Below are positions 19,423-28,257 of a DNA stretch of 64,000 nucleotides, in pieces. This stretch comes from Planctomycetota bacterium (GTDB lineage Bacteria > Planctomycetota > UBA8108 > JACQVS01). The notes beneath the pieces are model-generated. The model worked only from the letters and a program-made list of their open reading frames with translations, was not told the DNA's origin and did no database searches. Location: contig JACQVS010000264.1 in assembly GCA_016209605.1 (NCBI GenBank), positions 1-64,000 of the forward strand, written 5' to 3'. A program made the position numbers and the translations under genes. Each line of letters opens with the position of its first letter. Positions within the stretch are counted from its first letter, which is position 1.

Positions 19423-21051
19423 TTATTGGTCCCTACCGCTTGGATTCTCGACACGAAGGCCGATTCCTCGCCACCATTTGCAGCCGCTGTGCTCCCGTAC
19501 CAGGCCAAGCTCCCCAAGCCGGAGGCCAAAGGCCGTCTGGGTTAAGAACTCCTCACGGTTGGCCTCGCACCATTCGACGTAGGCCTTAAACAGGTCGCCG
19601 GCTCGCGCTTTGACCGTCTGGTCCAAAAGGCACTTTTCCCCGATAAATTGCGCCAGCTTGTCTTGTTCTTCCCGGTATCCGGCGGTTGCCTCGGTCACTG
19701 CTCCCGCCTCGCCAAGGCCTTCCCGTTGCCAAGCCAGGCAGCCGGCGACGGCCCAGGCCAGGATGCCGGGCAGCTCCGCCTGCAGCTTCTCCGCGAGCTT
19801 GTCGTCCCCAGGCAGGAGGTATGGTGGCGACGTCGGCTCCCCCGGCTTCATGAATTTGACGGTGAAGGGTAGTAGCCGGATCCGCCGCCAGATACCGTGG
19901 TCGGTGCCGCGCACCTCCGGCTTGTGGTTCGCCGCCAGCCAGATCATCCACGACCGCTTGAACTCGAAGCTCTCCTGGTAGAGGAACCGTGCGCGAATCC
20001 GATCGCGGGAGGTGATCTGCTTGACGACGCCCTCGTCGAGGCGCGCCCCGGATGGCGGCTCTGATGCCGAGACGAAGCGCGCTCCCCGCAGGGCGGCGAT
20101 GTCGTTGCGGATGTTGTCTCGGCGCCGGGCTTCGAGGAAGGTCGAGAACTCGGACGCCTGGGCGTAGTCGCCGAGAGCGCGGGCCACCGCCTCTATCAAG
20201 GTGGTCTTCCCGTTGGCGCCGACGCCGTGCAGCAGTAAGAAGACCTCCTCGCGTGGGTCGCCGGTGATCGAGGCCCCGACGGCTCTCTGAGTGAATTCGG
20301 CCATCGATTCGTCGCCGGCGAAGATCTCCGTGAGGAAAGTCCGCCACCGTTCACATCCCGCATCGGGCTGATAGTCGGCGCCGGCCATCTTGGTCAGCAG
20401 GTCTTCACTTTTATGTGGCTTAAGTTCACCAGTCCGCAAATCGATGGTTCCATTTGGACAGTTGAGAAGCCAGGGATTGGCGTCCAGTTCTTCCGGAAGC
20501 GCTGGAATACCGGGTCGAGAACCGGCCAGGTCAATCATCGCCTCGAGCCGCTGCAACGATTCGGATCTAACCGCCCAGGTAGCGAGCTTCTCCCGCAATT
20601 CCTTCGTTGTTGCGGTGGAGGCCTCGGCATAAACTCCCGAGGCGGCCATGGTGGCGGAATTTTTAATTTCATCCTTCAAGTCGGGAATCCACCGCGTCCC
20701 ATCGAAGAAAATCCACCGCTTCCACGGCGTGACATAACGCGCCTTGCCGGCGAGGTGCTTAACTAACCGGTCGGCATTTGCTACATCGGTGCACGGATCT
20801 CCTTGCACGTTCAAAAACGCCTGGAGCCGATCGCCTTCACCATCAAGCCAGATTCGCGCGAGGGAGCCGATCTCCGGTGACCACCATCCCGGTATGGTAG
20901 CCTCGGTCTCGGCTTGAAGTCGGGCGACCGCGGCCTCGAGCACTGGCCCAGCCAAGCGGCCACCGGCGCTCCGGCGCACCTCGCGGCAGGCAGCCTCGAG
21001 TGCTTCGAGGCGGGCGGAGGGCTTGAGAGAGGCGAGCATTTTTTCATTCAT
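19423..21051 (-). CDS. D5-like primase/SF3 helicase of phage-plasmid type (542 aa)
   Basis: The C-terminal half is a superfamily 3 helicase: Walker A G-V-G-A-N-G-K-T-T (about residues 270-278), followed by the expected R-G-A-R-F-V-S-A-S-E-P Walker B region, and W-L-A-A-N-H-K-P-E-V-R-G-T-D as the sensor motif C. Before it sits a D5_N domain with N-P-W-L-L-N-C-P-N-G-T-I-D-L-R-T-G, typical of P4-family primases. The first 100 residues lack recognisable primase zinc or TOPRIM motifs, so priming activity is uncertain. The gene overlaps the methyltransferase gene by 4 bp (ATGA), showing translational coupling. It points to autonomous replication of the element. Confidence 0.88.
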   Translation of the reverse strand: MNEKMLASLKPSARLEALEAACREVRRSAGGRLAGPVLEAAVARLQAETEATIPGWWSPEIGSLARIWLDGEGDRLQAFLNVQGDPCTDVANADRLVKHLAGKARYVTPWKRWIFFDGTRWIPDLKDEIKNSATMAASGVYAEASTATTKELREKLATWAVRSESLQRLEAMIDLAGSRPGIPALPEELDANPWLLNCPNGTIDLRTGELKPHKSEDLLTKMAGADYQPDAGCERWRTFLTEIFAGDESMAEFTQRAVGASITGDPREEVFLLLHGVGANGKTTLIEAVARALGDYAQASEFSTFLEARRRDNIRNDIAALRGARFVSASEPPSGARLDEGVVKQITSRDRIRARFLYQESFEFKRSWMIWLAANHKPEVRGTDHGIWRRIRLLPFTVKFMKPGEPTSPPYLLPGDDKLAEKLQAELPGILAWAVAGCLAWQREGLGEAGAVTEATAGYREEQDKLAQFIGEKCLLDQTVKARAGDLFKAYVEWCEANREEFLTQTAFGLRLGELGLVREHSGCKWWRGIGLRVENPSGRDQ

Positions 21052-22676
21052 GGCCTAACCCCTTCGGCGGCCCGGGCGATGCGGTCCAGGTCGGCGACGT
21101 CGAGGGGCGGCGCCTCTTTCCCCCATAGGTCCAAGCCTTCATGCCTCGGCAGGCGGGCCTTGACACTTGCGAGAATCTTAATCAACTCGCCGATAGCGTC
21201 TGAAAATTCTCTTGTGAAGGTGGGGAAATCGGCGAGGTATTTGAAATTTTCTTCGTCATCCAGAAGGTTTGAAAATAATTGTGCTTGCCCCGACAATTTT
21301 CCAGACCATTTATCAATCCACAGTTCAAGCCCTGGCGGCTTTTCTTTTTTCTTTTCGCCTGCCGGTGCCGTTGTGTCGCCCTCGAGTCGGCGCGCCAACT
21401 CGCCGAGGCGTGCCTCCTCGATGATGCGTGCCTCTTCGGCGATGCGCGCCTTGGCGATCTTGAAGTTCTCTTCATCAATCTCGGCGCCGATGGCCCGGCG
21501 GCCCTGGCGCTGCGCCGCGACCATCGTCGTGCCGGATCCGGCGAAGGGATCGACGACCAGGTCGCCGGGATTTGTCGTTAGCCGCTCGACCAGATACTCG
21601 AAGGCCCGTAGGCCTTGCTGCCACGGGTGAAAGCTCTTGTCTGGCGTGTCGTTGCGGATGACTGTCTCGATTGGTCCCCGGCGTTTATATTTGCCTTTGG
21701 CAAAAAAAAGTATTGGCCGATCAAGGACATGAATGTTGTGGCACTGAAGAAATAGATGCGAACCACTGAGAAAAAGGGTCAGGGAGGAGACGAATTTCAG
21801 TTTTTCGGCGAGTCGATTCGCGGCGTCGAGATATGTCAAATGGCCGACATAGGCGATTAGGGGCGCGCCGGGCTTGAGCACTCGCGCTGCAAACTTGCCG
21901 AGGTGCAGGAAGTTTTCGATCTCGGCCGCATGCCACGGGGGGTCAGTGATTATGGCGTCTACGGAATTGTCAGCGATATTTTTCAGCACCTCGCGGAAGT
22001 CGCCGTGCCGGAGATCAATTTCGGCAGGCAGGACGGCGCCCGCGCCGCGCTGGCGATAGGATTCCTGAATGGCTTCGCGCCGTTTGGCGGTTAATTCCTT
22101 TTTGGCTTCAGGGATATCCATCTCCCCAGCCCGCACCTTCTCCGCCAGCTCTGGCGCTTCCGCCTTCAACTTCTTGGCGTCCGAGATGTAGCGCGCCGCG
22201 ATGTGGAACATCTCCGCGGCCTGGTCACGGGACTTACCTTCACTTGTGGTATTTTTACCACCAGTGTTTTTTCCTTTTCCCGGCGCCGTTCCGCCATGTT
22301 GCCGTTGTCTCTCTTTCGCTTCCATTTCCAGCATCGGCAGCGCATCACTGGCGACCATGGCCCGCTGGCTCGGCGTCAGATGGCGGCGATGCAGGTTGAG
22401 CGAGATGACGAAAGCGGTCTCGGATCCCTTGCCATCCCAAGTCCGGTATGCCGGATCGATCCCGAGGATCTCGCACGCCCGCAGCCGGTTCCGGCCGTCA
22501 AGGACTCGGCCATCGGGGTGTACCGTGATCGGTTCCCGCAGGCCGTGCCGCCGGATATCCTCGACCAGAGCCTCAAACTCGGCTCCGGCGAGGAGTGGGA
22601 AAAGATTGGCGATGGGATGGATTTCATTGCCCAGGCGCCCGTTGACAGGATCGACTTTGTTCGGTAAAGTATCCAT
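21048..22676 (-). CDS. ParB-like nuclease domain fused to a DNA methyltransferase (542 aa)
   Basis: Residues about 15-110 are a ParB/Srx-like domain (G-R-V-L-D-G-R-N-R-L-R-A-C, a classic motif) followed by a helix-rich KorB-like linker with T-P-S-Q-R-A-M-V-A. The methyltransferase domain (about 215-420) has the catalytic D-P-P-W (motif IV) before the SAM motif F-A-G-S-G-T-T, the order of beta-class amino-methyltransferases (N4-cytosine or N6-adenine). A Glu/Arg-rich C-terminal region of about 120 aa follows. Such fusions occur in phages and integrative elements and probably methylate element or host DNA against restriction; the target site is unknown. Confidence 0.87.
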   Translation of the reverse strand: MDTLPNKVDPVNGRLGNEIHPIANLFPLLAGAEFEALVEDIRRHGLREPITVHPDGRVLDGRNRLRACEILGIDPAYRTWDGKGSETAFVISLNLHRRHLTPSQRAMVASDALPMLEMEAKERQRQHGGTAPGKGKNTGGKNTTSEGKSRDQAAEMFHIAARYISDAKKLKAEAPELAEKVRAGEMDIPEAKKELTAKRREAIQESYRQRGAGAVLPAEIDLRHGDFREVLKNIADNSVDAIITDPPWHAAEIENFLHLGKFAARVLKPGAPLIAYVGHLTYLDAANRLAEKLKFVSSLTLFLSGSHLFLQCHNIHVLDRPILFFAKGKYKRRGPIETVIRNDTPDKSFHPWQQGLRAFEYLVERLTTNPGDLVVDPFAGSGTTMVAAQRQGRRAIGAEIDEENFKIAKARIAEEARIIEEARLGELARRLEGDTTAPAGEKKKEKPPGLELWIDKWSGKLSGQAQLFSNLLDDEENFKYLADFPTFTREFSDAIGELIKILASVKARLPRHEGLDLWGKEAPPLDVADLDRIARAAEGVRP

Positions 22677-22749
22677 GAAATTTCTCTTCCGGCCGCGGCG
22701 CTCCTTCTCCTCAAGAAAACCAGGCGCTGGCGGCGCGCTTCTTTCCTAG

Positions 22750-23031
22750 TTATTTTTTCTTTGCCCATCGTCCCGGCTTGCCGCCATACTTCGTAGGATC
22801 ACGGGTTGCAACGGGTCCTCCCTTAACGGCGCCAGCGAGGTATTTTTCAAAGTCTGACCGCAACACCACCACGGCTCCGCCCCGGCCGATCTGGCGTCCG
22901 ACAAGTTCTCCAGAATTGATTTTGTTTCGCCAGAATTGGGGATGCCTTTTTGATCAGGCGGCCAGCTCGGGGATCGTGTAGGCTGGCTCAAAGCCCTCAA
23001 GCGTTGAGTCGTGCGAAAGAATTTTGCTCAT
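22750..23031 (-). pseudogene. Excisionase/HTH_17-like DNA-binding protein with in-frame TGA
   Basis: An ATG at 23031 has a perfect GGAGG five bases upstream. The frame reads 25 codons ending Y-T-I-P-E-L-A-A, then TGA (22954-22956), then S-K-R-H-P-Q-F-W-R-N-K-I-N-S-G-E-L and onward to a TAA at 22750. With the TGA read as an amino acid this is a normal MerR/Xis-like HTH_17 domain plus a basic tail (93 codons). The stop falls between helices 1 and 2. CGA-to-TGA or TGG-to-TGA would explain it. No bacterial SECIS-like hairpin follows. If dead, the element may be unable to excise. Its position beside the integrase supports an excisionase or regulator role. Confidence 0.6.
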
Positions 23032-23055
23032 GTAAACCTCCAAAAGTTTGAATTT

Positions 23056-23065
23056 TGAATATTCA
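23056..23065. promoter_or_regulatory. Palindrome upstream of the HTH gene, possible operator
   Basis: TGAATATTCA is a perfect 10-bp palindrome 25 bp before the HTH gene start, inside an AT-rich pocket of a GC-rich element, flanked by CCAAAA and TTTTGG arms. An operator for the element regulator is a fair guess. Confidence 0.35.
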
Positions 23066-23118
23066 GTTTTTGGAAGTTTACAGGGAAGGCGACGGCTCAG
23101 TGGCGGGCAGTGAGCTAA

Positions 23119-23697
23119 CTAATTTTTCGGATTTTTGGTGCGGCGCTTGAGGGTTGAGAACGAAGCCGCGCACTCTTTCGCAAGCTGCTGGCAAGCCCAG
23201 TGGTAAGAAACGCCTGGATTCTTCATCTTCTCATCAATTTTCTTTTGCAGCTCCGACCATCTGGCGAGTTTGTCTTCTTTATTTCCATGAACCACTTCAT
23301 GGCCGCGTTTTGCCCCGCCCACCACCTTTTGGCCGCGCGCGGCTTCCGGTTCAAACGGCCGGATAGCTGCGCGCTCGCTCAGGCGGCCGAGGTTAAACCA
23401 CCAGTAGCCGGTGTTGGCGCCGCACCTGATCCTCTCGCAGGCGAGGAGCGCGCGATAGGCATCGCGGCGCTCGCTCTCGATTACCTTCGGCCGCGGCGGC
23501 TGCGGATACTTCTGGTTGATCTTAGTCAGGCGCTCACGGATCGCCGCGTCCATATCGGCCAGGAATTTGTCGTCTTGCGGCAGCTCCTGGTCCGCGATCT
23601 CGTCCAGGAGCGCCTCGACGTCCTTGGTGTTCTTCAAATTGGCGGTCCTGATGGTCCGTTTGTAGATCCCGGTATCTTCCACGCGCTCCTCGATCAT
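23119..23697 (-). CDS. Element-encoded hypothetical protein (192 aa)
   Basis: The gene starts 2 bp after the integrase stop and so is cotranscribed. The product is soluble, charged and helical, with I-R-E-R-L-T-K-I-N-Q-K-Y-P and a central Y-W-W-F-N-L-G-R-L-S-E-R; a basic C-terminal segment (F-S-T-L-K-R-R-T-K-N) could bind DNA. I do not recognise a family. Confidence 0.6.
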   Translation of the reverse strand: MIEERVEDTGIYKRTIRTANLKNTKDVEALLDEIADQELPQDDKFLADMDAAIRERLTKINQKYPQPPRPKVIESERRDAYRALLACERIRCGANTGYWWFNLGRLSERAAIRPFEPEAARGQKVVGGAKRGHEVVHGNKEDKLARWSELQKKIDEKMKNPGVSYHWACQQLAKECAASFSTLKRRTKNPKN

Positions 23698-23699
23698 GT

Positions 23700-24857
23700 T
23701 CAGGCCTCGGCTTTCGATTGCGAGATGGCGTTGAAGCCGGAGAGCCTGGCGATGGCCTCGCGCTTCTCGTGCTCGCCGACCCGGCGGTAGAACTTGAGCG
23801 TGGTCTTCACGTCCCGGTGGCCGACGAGGGCGGCGGTCACCTCGAGGTCGACGCCGGCCTGCCGGCAGCGGGTGATGAAGCTGGCGCGCAGGTCGTGGAA
23901 GCGCAGCGGCCGGATCTTGGCGCGTTTCACGGCCCGCTTGAAGGCCTTCCGCACGTCGCCGCGCTCCGGCAAATCGAACACCTTGAAGCTTCGCGCCTCC
24001 GCCTTCAACGTCTTGAGAACCGCGATGGCTTTCTCGCTCAGTGGAACGCTGATTCCTTCACGCGCCTTCATCTTTGATGGCGCTATGCGGACCATGCGCC
24101 CCTGGAAATCGATGTCTGCCCATTCCAATTGGTCGAGTGTTCCGTAACGCAGGCCGGTTTCGATGGCCGCCTCAACCAGCGGCCGTAGCCAGCGCGGCGG
24201 CTGGCAGGTCTGTTGCCACTCGCTGGTTTTGTCTGTGACCCTTCCGCCGGCGCGGCCGCCTTGGTTGCGGATGGCGATCACGTTGACGGTGTACCCCTCC
24301 GAGCAGGCGCGGAGGAGCTTCTCTTCCTCTTCGGGAACCAAGACGCGGATCTCCCGTTTCTCCTCCGGATAGCGCGGAATCGTGGAAAGAGGATCGCCCT
24401 CGCACCAGCCGCGTTTCCGGCACCACGTGAAAAACTGCTTCATCTGGGAACGTTCATGGTTCAGGGTTTTCCCGCTGACCACAACACCTCGCGATTGGAA
24501 ATATCCCTCAACCAGGTTGTTGGTGACGCCGCGAACAACGGCGCGCTCCGGGAAGTGCTTCAGCCAGTGGCCACAGTAGGCCTTGTAAGTTTCATGGCCG
24601 CGGGGGGTCAATACTGGCTGTTTAAAATCGAGCCAGGCCGCGACAGCCTTGGAGAAGAGAACGTCTTTCTGGTCCGATTTGCCGGCGGCGTCGCGCAGCT
24701 CCCATTGACGCTTCTCCTCCAGCGCCGCCTTGACGCTCGTCCTGCCGGTCGATAGCCAAACTTGTTTTTTTGTGAGCGTGTCATAAGCGCGGCAGTAGAA
24801 GCACTTGCTCAGCTCATCACGAACCTTGATCCTCTTGGGATTTCCGTATCGCATCAT
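23700..24857 (-). CDS. int: Tyrosine recombinase (phage-type integrase)
   Basis: Site-specific recombinase that inserts the element at tRNA-fMet. The ATG at 24857 (AAAGGCGAG upstream) was chosen over the ORF limit at 24917, giving 385 aa. Catalytic residues are all visible: Arg in E-T-G-L-R-Y-G-T-L, H-D-L-R-A-S-F (His and second Arg), L-V-G-H-R-D (His) and the nucleophile Tyr in T-T-L-K-F-Y. An N-terminal SAM-like core-binding domain (about 55-170) precedes them. It lies 214 bp from attR, the normal place for an integrase in a tRNA-targeting element, and appears intact. Confidence 0.95.
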   Translation of the reverse strand: MMRYGNPKRIKVRDELSKCFYCRAYDTLTKKQVWLSTGRTSVKAALEEKRQWELRDAAGKSDQKDVLFSKAVAAWLDFKQPVLTPRGHETYKAYCGHWLKHFPERAVVRGVTNNLVEGYFQSRGVVVSGKTLNHERSQMKQFFTWCRKRGWCEGDPLSTIPRYPEEKREIRVLVPEEEEKLLRACSEGYTVNVIAIRNQGGRAGGRVTDKTSEWQQTCQPPRWLRPLVEAAIETGLRYGTLDQLEWADIDFQGRMVRIAPSKMKAREGISVPLSEKAIAVLKTLKAEARSFKVFDLPERGDVRKAFKRAVKRAKIRPLRFHDLRASFITRCRQAGVDLEVTAALVGHRDVKTTLKFYRRVGEHEKREAIARLSGFNAISQSKAEA

Positions 24858-25070
24858 CTGTCTCGCCTTTCCCCGATGGGGGTCCTGGCTCCAGGCCGGA
24901 CATGAACCGGTTACCACTTATCGCCGGTCCCGACAAATCTGATGTCCTACCTGATGACCTAGGAATTGGTTTATTTAGGTTTATGTTAGCTTAGGCGAGT
25001 TTGGCCATAAGTTCAAGAGAAATATGCCGATGCGTTAAAATTAAAGAACTTGCGAAAACCGCCGTTCTCC

Positions 25071-25117
25071 GGCTCATAACCCGGAGGTCGTGGGTTCGAA
25101 TCCCACCCCCGCTACCA
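25071..25117 (+). other. attR, duplicated 3' end of tRNA-fMet
   Basis: A 47-bp perfect copy of 15872-15918 with no tRNA 5' half, so it is not a functional tRNA. It marks the chromosomal side of the insertion and probably keeps the original host 3' end. Confidence 0.9.
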
Positions 25118-25574
25118 AGTTAAGCCCGGCCGTGACAAAGAGTTACGACCGGGTCTTTTTATTCCAAAAGTCAATCAACTGATGATCTGGCGACCCCCGT
25201 GCACGCGTCTCGATCTCGTTTTTTCACAGGATCCGGGCTTCAGGCTTTCGGGGTGCTCAAAGATGGCGCGATTTTTCAGATTTTTCCAAATAGCTGAGGC
25301 CCGTGAAGGATCAAAAGGGGTAGGAGATCACTCCGTACTTCAAGAATTTTTTAATAAGGACAGCCCTCCAGGCACCATCGCGGAGTTGGAGACGGTTGCG
25401 AAAAAATTTTGCGAAGAATTTTTCCAGAAGATATTAAGCTTCTCTTAAGGTTCTTGAGATAAAATGTAAATTTAATTATGGCGATCTCCAGGGAAGGGAT
25501 CGCTTGATAGGTCCGGTCATCGATTCCATGCCAGATCTGGTACCGGTAAGATCGAAGCATGAAAGGAGAGTTTC
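25118..25574. other. Intergenic region: old tRNA terminator and dockerin-gene leader
   Basis: Right after attR lies GCCCGG/CCGGGT (25124-25129 with 25149-25154) and a T-run, the diverged original terminator of tRNA-fMet. The rest is AT-rich. A possible -10 TAAAAT (25460-25465) may drive the dockerin gene. A weak 88-codon frame at 25182-25448 has no family match, ribosome site or typical codon use, and I do not call it a gene. Confidence 0.5.
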
Positions 25575-27227
25575 ATGGTGAAGGTTCAGCGCGGTTTGTT
25601 CCTGGCGGCAATGGTTCTGGGGGCGGGTACAATCATCTCGATCCCCGTCTTTGTTCACGGCGGCGATGGCCAGGAGGGGGATGATGCCACCCCGGTTAAG
25701 TTTGGATTCGGCAAGCTGTCCCCGCCGGAGGGAGCGGCTGATCAGGACGCCAGCGGGTCCATCCATCTCAAGCAAAAGGGGGACCGAAGCGCCATCCATG
25801 TCCACGTCCGCAACCTCGAGCCCGGCGCCACCTACGATGTTCAGGTTACGAAGGGCGAGACCACCGAGAAGATCGGCAGCATCACCACCCATGACGGGAA
25901 TCCTCCTCCCCCGCGCTGTTTCTCGGCCAAACTGTCCGTCCCTCCCCCCCCGGCCGGCGAGGGTGTCGGCGGCCACCATCCCGAGGGAGATCAGCCGGCC
26001 ACGCCCCGCGGGTACGCGATCTTCCACTTGAATGAGGAGAGAACCCAGCTCAAGTACTGGATCGTCGTTCGCGGGCTCGGCGAGATCGCGTCCGCGGAAC
26101 TTAAAATCGGTGACGCGACGGTAACCCTGGAAACCGACGGGATCGGGAGACTCGACGTGAACGCGGAGCAGCTCGCGGCGCTGGCCGCGGGCCAGGGCTC
26201 CGTCACCGTGACCGGCGCGGGAGATCCCGCGGTCACGATCACCGGCAGTGTCCAGGTCTGCTTCGAAGAGAAGCGCGAGCGGATCGCTGCGCATCGGGCT
26301 GGCCGCGGCGCCCTGCGCCTCGACACCGCCCGCGGCGACAAGCTGCCATTGGGGGCTCTGGGTGTGGCCGATCTCGTCGGGGCGACGTTCTCAGTAGTCG
26401 ACTCGGCAGGCAACACCGTTCTCACGGGCGCGGTTGCGGAATTGATGGAGGGCGGTTTCCACCGCCCGAATGACGGCGGTCACGGCGGCAATCCGCCGGG
26501 GGCCGACGAACCCTGCGAGGCGGATCTCACCCGGCCGGATCCGGCTCCCGACGCGGATGCCGTGGGCGATATCGAGATCGAGGGGGAGGAGCTCGAGGTC
26601 GAGGTCGCCCGCCTCGAGGCGCACACCGTTTATGACGTCATCCTCATCCAGCCCGGGGAGGGTGGCGCCTCAGCGTCCATTGGCCAGCTGAAAACCGGCT
26701 GGAGAGGCGCTGCGAATCACGAGTTCAAAGCGGTGGAAGGAACGGCGCTGCCGTTTGGCAAGACGAAGATCTCGGAGTTCGTCGGCCACGGCGTCGAGAT
26801 CAAGAACCCGGATGGCGCGGTGGTGCTCAAGGGCGCGATTCCGGCAATCGCCTGCGCGCCCGAGGAAATGGACCGGAAGCCCGGCATGGAAGGAGGCGGA
26901 GGCGCCTTGCCTGTAGGCGTTGCCGATTCCTACTTCCAGCTCGATGAGAAACACGACGCGAGTTTCATCCGAGGCGACGCGAACGATGACGGCGCCGTCG
27001 ATGTCTCGGACGTGGTCTCCACCCTCCGCTACCTCTTCCTGGGCATGGAAGCCCCGTACTGCCCTGACGCCGCAGACTCCAACGACAATGGTGAAATCGA
27101 AATTTCCGATCCCGTCCTGGTACTCTTGAGCATCTTCCAAGGGTCGGGGCCCATCCGCGCTCCGTATCCGGAGCAGGATTTTGATCCGACGGCCGACGAG
27201 AGCTCCTGCCGGCCGTTCTCCGGGTAG
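25575..27227 (+). CDS. Exported dockerin protein with CHRD-like domains (550 aa)
   Basis: AAGGAG sits just before the ATG and a signal peptide spans about residues 1-28. Two similar halves follow, each with a CHRD-like beta module (for example G-Y-A-I-F-H-L-N-E, later L-K-Y-W-I-V-V-R-G-L) and Y-D-V-x-V/L motifs. The C-terminal 75 residues are a dockerin-type EF-hand pair: R-G-D-A-N-D-D-G-A-V-D and D-S-N-D-N-G-E-I-E, then the D-F-D-P-T-A-D-E-S-S-C end typical of Planctomycetes. It is probably a calcium-binding cell-surface or matrix protein. The dockerin is a sibling of that in the lipoprotein at 562-4104, whose cohesin-like modules are possible partners. Confidence 0.82.
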   Translation: MVKVQRGLFLAAMVLGAGTIISIPVFVHGGDGQEGDDATPVKFGFGKLSPPEGAADQDASGSIHLKQKGDRSAIHVHVRNLEPGATYDVQVTKGETTEKIGSITTHDGNPPPPRCFSAKLSVPPPPAGEGVGGHHPEGDQPATPRGYAIFHLNEERTQLKYWIVVRGLGEIASAELKIGDATVTLETDGIGRLDVNAEQLAALAAGQGSVTVTGAGDPAVTITGSVQVCFEEKRERIAAHRAGRGALRLDTARGDKLPLGALGVADLVGATFSVVDSAGNTVLTGAVAELMEGGFHRPNDGGHGGNPPGADEPCEADLTRPDPAPDADAVGDIEIEGEELEVEVARLEAHTVYDVILIQPGEGGASASIGQLKTGWRGAANHEFKAVEGTALPFGKTKISEFVGHGVEIKNPDGAVVLKGAIPAIACAPEEMDRKPGMEGGGGALPVGVADSYFQLDEKHDASFIRGDANDDGAVDVSDVVSTLRYLFLGMEAPYCPDAADSNDNGEIEISDPVLVLLSIFQGSGPIRAPYPEQDFDPTADESSCRPFSG

Positions 27228-27529
27228 CCAGCCCCGGCGGTATGTTACTGGGACCGCGCTGGCGCGGTCACAGCCACCGACTTGCTTTTTATATCGTTGC
27301 CAACGCTGTCACTGATTTTTCTCGAGTACCTGGAGCAGCGCTTCCAAGGACGGCGCCGGGCTCACAGCGTGGGTGCAGATCTCACTGCTGGCGCCTTCGC
27401 CACTTGACTTCCGCACTCTCCAGGGAGAAAATGACCCGCTCTTGATGTTTGATCTGTCTTTTCCGTGACCGGCGAGTTATTCAAACGCCCTTGCTAAAGG
27501 ATAATTTTGCTCCATGAACGGAGGAAGAG
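27228..27529. other. Intergenic region upstream of the fwd cluster
   Basis: A 7-bp hairpin with loop CTGG (27252-27258 with 27263-27269) follows the dockerin gene and may end its transcript, though the T-run (27286-27290) is about 16 nt away. The remainder should hold the fwd promoter; I could not place one convincingly. No gene seen. Confidence 0.35.
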
Positions 27530-27910
27530 GTGGCCGGTAAACGTTTCATCATGAACGTAGGTCGCACGACCAAGCAAGGGAGACAGATCAATGTCGGCAA
27601 GGACAACGCCGAATACGAGGCCCTGGTCACCACACTGATAATGCATCCCGAGGACATGAAAGAGATTGGAGTTTCCTCGGGAGGAGCCGTCCTGGTTCGT
27701 TCTGAGAACGGAGAGGGCACGTTTCTATGCAAGGAACATGGAGAAAAAGACGGGAAAGTGCCCCGAGGGATGGTTTTCATCCCCTATGGCCCCCCAACCT
27801 GCCGGCTCATGGGCCAGAGTACCGATGGGACCGGGATGCCCACTTCCAAGGGTTGGGAGGTCGAGATCGAACCCGTGGCTGGCGCAGCGCCAACCGGCGA
27901 AAAGTCTTGA
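27530..27910 (+). CDS. fwdD: Formylmethanofuran dehydrogenase subunit D
   Basis: FwdD is the small molybdopterin-dinucleotide-binding subunit that completes the bis-pterin Mo/W site of FwdB. The GTG start follows GGAGGAAGAG. At 126 aa it is a full-length subunit: N-V-G-R-T-T-K-Q-G at the start, L-I-M-H-P-E-D-M-K-E-I-G-V in the middle, and R-G-M-V-F-I-P-Y-G-P followed by D-G-T-G-M-P at the end, all diagnostic of the family. In the Fhc hydrolase complex of aerobic methylotrophs this subunit is absent, so its presence argues for a redox-active enzyme. It heads the cluster fwdD-B-A-C. Confidence 0.9.
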   Translation: MAGKRFIMNVGRTTKQGRQINVGKDNAEYEALVTTLIMHPEDMKEIGVSSGGAVLVRSENGEGTFLCKEHGEKDGKVPRGMVFIPYGPPTCRLMGQSTDGTGMPTSKGWEVEIEPVAGAAPTGEKS

Positions 27911-28257
27911 GAAAGATCGTGGAGCTGGTTCGTCGTGTTCGGAAGGCAGTGGTTTTCAGAAAAGACAGGGCTTTTTAGAAATGGTAGGCCAACGCAATGG
28001 GTCTAGCAAAATCTACAAGAATTAATAGAGATGCCAGAGGGCCTGAGACGGCGCAGTTTTCAGAGAATCCCGATCCGGCGGCGGTCGAGGATTTGAAGGC
28101 ATGGGAGCTGATCGACCCCGAGATCGGCCGGTACATGCCACGGCGGATCCGGGGTAGCTGTCGCGGGCGGGCCCTTGGTTGAAGTTTCATCATCAGGCCC
28201 GGTCCGGGCGCAAATTCCCCCCGAGGGGACAGCGATACCGAATAAGCAGCGAAAATA
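27911..28257. other. 347-bp gap between fwdD and fwdB
   Basis: It contains one 61-codon frame (27997-28182, ATG start) with a plausible middle (A-A-V-E-D-L-K-A-W-E-L-I-D-P-E-I-G-R-Y) but no clear ribosome site and no family I recognise. It could be a small real gene or a remnant. The rest looks non-coding, unusual inside a tight functional cluster. Confidence 0.35.

Noticed and set aside
22750-23031. The TGA in the HTH gene as a third selenocysteine codon
   Set aside because: No hairpin with suitable loop lies 16-37 nt downstream, and the position (turn of an HTH) has no redox role.
25182-25448. 88-codon ORF after attR
   Set aside because: No ribosome site, atypical composition, no family resemblance; it overlaps the old tRNA terminator region.
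27997-28182. 61-codon ORF between fwdD and fwdB as an extra Fwd subunit
   Set aside because: It has no cysteine pairs for a ferredoxin and no match to known Fwd subunits; kept only as a note in the gap description.
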